Assembly (NCBI GenBank): GCA_030620035.1
Contig: JAUXAE010000055.1
Span: 1 to 7,388, forward strand
Length of the DNA: 7,388 nucleotides
Direction of reading: 5' to 3'
DNA from: Dehalococcoidales bacterium
Lineage (GTDB): Bacteria > Chloroflexota > Dehalococcoidia > Dehalococcoidales > JAUXAE01
A model generated the notes under the pieces. It ran no database searches and was not told where the DNA came from. It was given only the letters and a program-made list of their open reading frames with translations. The position numbers were made by a program, and so were the translations under genes. Positions within the stretch are counted from its first letter, which is position 1. Every line of letters starts with the position of its first letter. Shown one piece after another: positions 5,528-7,388 of the stretch.

Positions 5528-6018
5528 TACATTCCCCTATTGTCGGTCTCAGGCTCAATCTGGTGCAGCTTGTCCTCACTCTCTAAGTGGTCAATATACA
5601 GGCTACCCCTTAAGTGGTCAAGCTCATGTTCCAGGGCCTGGGCCCTGAGGCCGGTGGCCCTAATCCTTATTGCCTTACCCTGCCGGTCTAAACCCTTGAC
5701 GATGACTGAATTTGACCTTTTTATCTCTCCGGAATAGCCGGGAAGACTAAGGCAACCCTCGACCACCTCCCTCTCTCCAGAGCGCTTGACTATCTCCGGG
5801 TTGATAATGGCCACCGGCTCTTCCTCGGGCATCTGAAGCACCACTACTCGCAGCAATACCCCAATCTGGGGTGCAGCCAGTCCCACCCCGTTTGCCTGTT
5901 GCATTGTTTCTATCATGTCATCAATAAGCCGATGAACAGACTTATCAATGGCCGGCACTCTCTTGGCTTTTTTCCTGAGCACAGCATCGGGGAGAAGGCG
6001 TAGCTGCCTGACAACCAT
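5527..6018 (-). CDS. def: Peptide deformylase
   Basis: This 163-residue metalloenzyme removes the formyl group from the N-terminal methionine of new proteins. All three family motifs are intact: GVGLAAPQIG (44-53), EGCLSLPG (87-94) with metal ligand C89, and ALEHELDHLRG (128-138) with H131, E132 and H135. Length is typical for the family. The ATG at 6018 has a GGGGGT ribosome binding site at the somewhat long distance of 10 nt. It is the first gene of a two-gene operon with the HAD phosphatase and is divergent from tRNA-Pro. Methionyl-tRNA formyltransferase (fmt), a frequent neighbour of def, is not adjacent here. I see no strong promoter for it in the 153-nt gap to tRNA-Pro, only a weak GATAGT -10-like hexamer. 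Confidence 0.96.
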   Translation of the reverse strand: MVVRQLRLLPDAVLRKKAKRVPAIDKSVHRLIDDMIETMQQANGVGLAAPQIGVLLRVVVLQMPEEEPVAIINPEIVKRSGEREVVEGCLSLPGYSGEIKRSNSVIVKGLDRQGKAIRIRATGLRAQALEHELDHLRGSLYIDHLESEDKLHQIEPETDNRGM

Positions 6019-6122
6019 ATTTCTGACTACCCCCTTCCCACTTTAGCTGAATACAGTCCTCTAAAAGGCTATTACTGGACCCACAATACTATCACATCTG
6101 GCTTTATATCGTCCACAGCGGC

Positions 6123-6151
6123 TTGCCCCTGGCCAGGAACTGTGCTAACAT
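6123..6151 (+). promoter_or_regulatory. Extended -10 promoter of tRNA-Pro
   Basis: TTGCCC (6123-6128), a 17-nt spacer and TAACAT (6146-6151) are present, with TGC directly before the -10 giving an extended -10. The start would be near 6158, 14 nt before the tRNA. The segment after the -10 box is GC-rich (GTCCCGGC), as in stable-RNA promoters under growth-rate control. The spacer holds the perfect palindrome CCTGGCCAGG (6128-6137). Confidence 0.55.
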
Positions 6152-6171
6152 TGTCCCGGCAGGATGTAATT

Positions 6172-6248
6172 CGGGGTGTAGCGCAGCCAGGTAGCGCACC
6201 TGAATGGGGTTCAGGTGGTCGGCGGTTCGAATCCGCCCACCCCGACCA
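6172..6248 (+). tRNA. tRNA-Pro (anticodon GGG), CCA encoded
   Basis: This is a 77-nt tRNA with acceptor stem CGGGGTG/CACCCCG, starting with the C1-G72 pair typical of bacterial tRNA-Pro. The D arm GCGC-AGCCAGGTA-GCGC, the anticodon arm CCTGA/TCAGG with loop ATGGGGT (anticodon GGG), the T arm GGCGG-TTCGAAT-CCGCC, discriminator A and encoded CCA are all present. It reads CCC and CCU. Confidence 0.97.
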
Positions 6249-6262
6249 TAGGTTTGAAATCC

Positions 6263-6277
6263 GGTGGCCAGACCACC
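6263..6277 (+). terminator. Weak hairpin after tRNA-Pro
   Basis: GGTGG-CCAGA-CCACC forms a 5-bp GC-rich hairpin 14 nt after the tRNA CCA end. No T-run follows, so it is at best a weak or factor-assisted end signal. Between it and 6385 I see no other feature. Confidence 0.25.
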
Positions 6278-6385
6278 TAAGTCGACAAAACGCTACATTG
6301 TGCAACTCCAGACTCTTAAGAGAACAAGGCTAAGATAGTCCCTGCCGGCTTGCCGAAACTGACCTTGCCGCTAGAGACTATAACT

Positions 6386-6466
6386 TTAGCGCCTTCGCCT
6401 AATCTTGAACAACAGCACTATAAGACCAACTAGCACTACTATGAGAATCCAAGTCCACCATACCAT
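6386..6466 (-). CDS. 26-residue single-helix membrane peptide
   Basis: A small ORF begins with ATG at 6466 and encodes MVWWTWILIVV, then LVGLIVLLFKI, then RRRR and a TAA stop. It is one continuous hydrophobic helix of about 20 residues with three Trp at the N-terminal edge and a strongly basic cytoplasmic tail, so it should insert with its N-terminus outside. The ribosome binding site is perfect: GGAGG, 6 nt before ATG. An extended -10 promoter (6512-6520) lies about 40 nt upstream. Both signals are aligned with the ORF, which argues for a real gene despite its size. It is downstream of, and on the same strand as, the transglutaminase-like gene, whose C-terminus has the same helix-plus-RRRR layout. 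Function is unknown. Partner subunit, membrane toxin or regulator are all open. Confidence 0.65.
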   Translation of the reverse strand: MVWWTWILIVVLVGLIVLLFKIRRRR

Positions 6467-6511
6467 TGGAAGCCTCCGTCGGTTTTCAATATTGTAACAA
6501 TTTTTTGTGGT

Positions 6512-6520
6512 ATTATAGCA
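6512..6520 (-). promoter_or_regulatory. Perfect extended -10 promoter before the 26-residue peptide
   Basis: On the minus strand TGC-TATAAT (6520-6512) is a perfect extended -10 element. At 17 nt upstream is GTTTCA and at 19 nt TTGTTT; neither is a strong -35, but an extended -10 needs little. The start would be near 6505, giving a leader of about 39 nt. The leader holds TTGTTACAA and CAATATTG, two small overlapping palindromes that could be operator sites. Confidence 0.6.
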
Positions 6521-6638
6521 CTCCAAACTCAGCCTGAAACAATCTTAGGATCAACTCTTTTTGACCTATACAAGCCAACAATAAAATTCCAAATAGAACG
6601 AGACTAAACGTCAGAATGTTCAACTTAAAGTTGGGCAT
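6513..6638 (-). CDS. Possible 41-residue lipoprotein-like or membrane peptide
   Basis: An ORF of 41 codons starts at the ATG at 6638: MPNFKLNILTF, SLVLFGILLLAC, IGQKELILRL, FQAEFGVL. It has a positively charged N-terminus, a hydrophobic core of about 13 residues and LLAC, an imperfect lipobox that would place C23 as lipidated residue. The tail is short and amphipathic. It begins 41 nt after the transglutaminase-like gene on the same strand. Weak point: the only ribosome binding site, GGAGGAG, is 16 nt from the ATG, too far for efficient use, and there is no in-frame start closer because TAA lies two codons upstream. The stop overlaps the extended -10 box of the next small gene. It may be a real co-transcribed peptide or a chance frame. 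Confidence 0.35.
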   Translation of the reverse strand: MPNFKLNILTFSLVLFGILLLACIGQKELILRLFQAEFGVL

Positions 6639-6679
6639 ATGAATTTATATATTTCTCCTCCAAGACAGGGGACCGATTG

Positions 6680-7388
6680 CTAGGCTCGGCGCCTCCTTAT
6701 AAAGAGGATGATGATTCCCGTTAGTGCCGCAACGATAATGGCGGGTAGAGTTATACTAACGAGGTCGGGGCCGCCTCCTGTCATTGTTGGCACTGGCAGA
6801 GGTTCCTCTTCATCTGGCGCTGGTAGAGGTTCCTCCTCACTTGGTGGCTGCCAAAGGGGTATGTGCTCGTCAGAGGATATCTCATATCCTAGAATAGGCT
6901 CCCCTAGCTGTCCGACGGGGAACCAGCCGAACGGGTTGGTATTACCCGTGGCCTCGGCCCAGACCCAACCCGACTCGCCGTTTAGCTCGAAGACCACATT
7001 TGCCTTTCTATAGTCCGGCAGATAGACTATTACGCCCACATGTCGGGGGCAATCGATAATTGCCGAACGATAACCGGCCCCTTGATACATAACCGCCAAA
7101 AGGATGGCGTGCTCCTCGCAGTCACCGTAGGCAATTCCTTCTTTCTGAATGGTATTGGCCACCTCATCAGCGTTCTGGGCATACTCGTCAACATCAAACT
7201 GGTCAATATCATTCACGTACTGCACCCTGTCTCTCACATACTCAAAAATCTTCTCGGCCCTCTGGTGGCGGTCAGGGTATTTGTCGGCGAATTGCTCACC
7301 CAGCCGGTAGGCTGTGTCAACATAGTCACCCAGGCTCTCAAAGACTATCAGCGGCCGGAACTCCGCCGGTGGCCAACCTGGATTGGTG
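6680..7388 (-). CDS. Transglutaminase-like protein with C-terminal membrane anchor (5' end missing)
   Basis: The frame is open to the right edge, so the start lies outside. A GTG at 7237 is internal, because conserved-looking protein (DYVDTAYRLGEQFADKYP) continues upstream of it. Of 235 visible residues, about 25-165 are a transglutaminase-like/cysteine-protease fold. Cys 90 lies in YGDCEEHA and His 116 in PRHVGVIVY, and WVWAEAT stands where GWVPLDPT-type motifs carry the third residue, so Glu 145 replaces the usual Asp. Then come a Pro/Glu linker with two near-identical EEEPLPxP units (about 184-200), a Gly-rich spacer, one transmembrane helix (about 212-230) and RRRRA. The catalytic domain should therefore be outside the cell, with the tail in the cytoplasm. 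Activity could be protease, amidase or crosslinking; sequence does not decide. Confidence 0.85.
   Translation of the reverse strand, partial: TNPGWPPAEFRPLIVFESLGDYVDTAYRLGEQFADKYPDRHQRAEKIFEYVRDRVQYVNDIDQFDVDEYAQNADEVANTIQKEGIAYGDCEEHAILLAVMYQGAGYRSAIIDCPRHVGVIVYLPDYRKANVVFELNGESGWVWAEATGNTNPFGWFPVGQLGEPILGYEISSDEHIPLWQPPSEEEPLPAPDEEEPLPVPTMTGGGPDLVSITLPAIIVAALTGIIILFIRRRRA
6789..6842 (-). repeat. Two 27-bp tandem repeats encoding the Pro/Glu linker
   Basis: Units at 6789-6815 and 6816-6842 differ at only a few positions and encode the nine-residue units EEEPLPVPT and EEEPLPAPD. They lie in the linker between the transglutaminase-like domain and the membrane anchor. Slippage here would lengthen or shorten the linker. 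Confidence 0.75.

Noticed and set aside
6142..6333. Open frame across tRNA-Pro giving a GVAQPGSAPEWGSGGRRFE-like protein
   Set aside because: This is the well-known spurious translation of a tRNA-Pro gene; the tRNA explains the sequence completely. The opposite-strand frame at 6072-6305 is rejected for the same reason.
6482..6507. Plus-strand CAAT/ATTG hairpin followed by a T-run as an intrinsic terminator
   Set aside because: The stem is AT-only, about 4 bp with a tiny loop, too weak to terminate. The same bases are better read as small palindromes in the leader of the minus-strand peptide gene.

Overview
The window looks like a chromosomal segment of an uncultured anaerobic bacterium, most likely Chloroflexota of the Dehalococcoidia type. 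The basis is moderate GC, strong GGAGG-type ribosome binding sites, single tRNA genes scattered between short operons, several small zinc-ribbon proteins, and a first zinc-ribbon protein ending in a CIDWC/ARQCLGEERW motif that I associate from memory with that class. The taxonomic call is an inference. There is no sign of phage, IS element, CRISPR array or plasmid functions.

Left block (1-1225, all minus strand): tRNA-Leu(TAG) is followed after 33 nt by a Crp/Fnr-family regulator that starts with TTG. Next comes an intergenic region with a perfect 16-bp FNR-like palindrome, a 76-residue zinc-ribbon protein, and the first nine codons of another gene that runs off the left edge. The regulator, a candidate operator and the downstream zinc-ribbon gene look like one small regulatory unit.

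Middle block (1226-4859, plus strand): a divergent promoter region with an 11-bp inverted repeat separates tRNA-Leu from an fmdB-type zinc-ribbon gene. A near-consensus sigma70 promoter (TTGACA-N17-TATAAC) then drives a membrane-anchored HtrA-like serine protease without PDZ domains. Its stalk is built of heptads encoded by 42-bp tandem repeats. A probable operon follows: a double zinc-ribbon protein, a RimK-type ATP-grasp ligase, and a YggS/PLPBP pyridoxal-phosphate homeostasis protein.

Right block (4874-6018, minus strand): peptide deformylase and an MtnX-like HAD phosphatase are translationally coupled (TAATG). They lie convergent to yggS and divergent from tRNA-Pro(GGG), which has its own extended -10 promoter.

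Far right (6249-7388, minus strand): a secreted or membrane-anchored transglutaminase-like protein enters from the right edge and ends in a Pro/Glu linker, a transmembrane helix and RRRRA. Downstream of it are two previously hidden small ORFs. One is a 41-residue lipoprotein-like or membrane peptide. The other is a 26-residue single-helix membrane peptide with a perfect GGAGG ribosome binding site, its own extended -10 promoter and an RRRR tail echoing that of the transglutaminase-like protein.

Most of the window is housekeeping. The best leads are the regulator/palindrome pair, the tRNA-regulator linkage, the symmetric divergent promoter, and the hidden membrane peptides.
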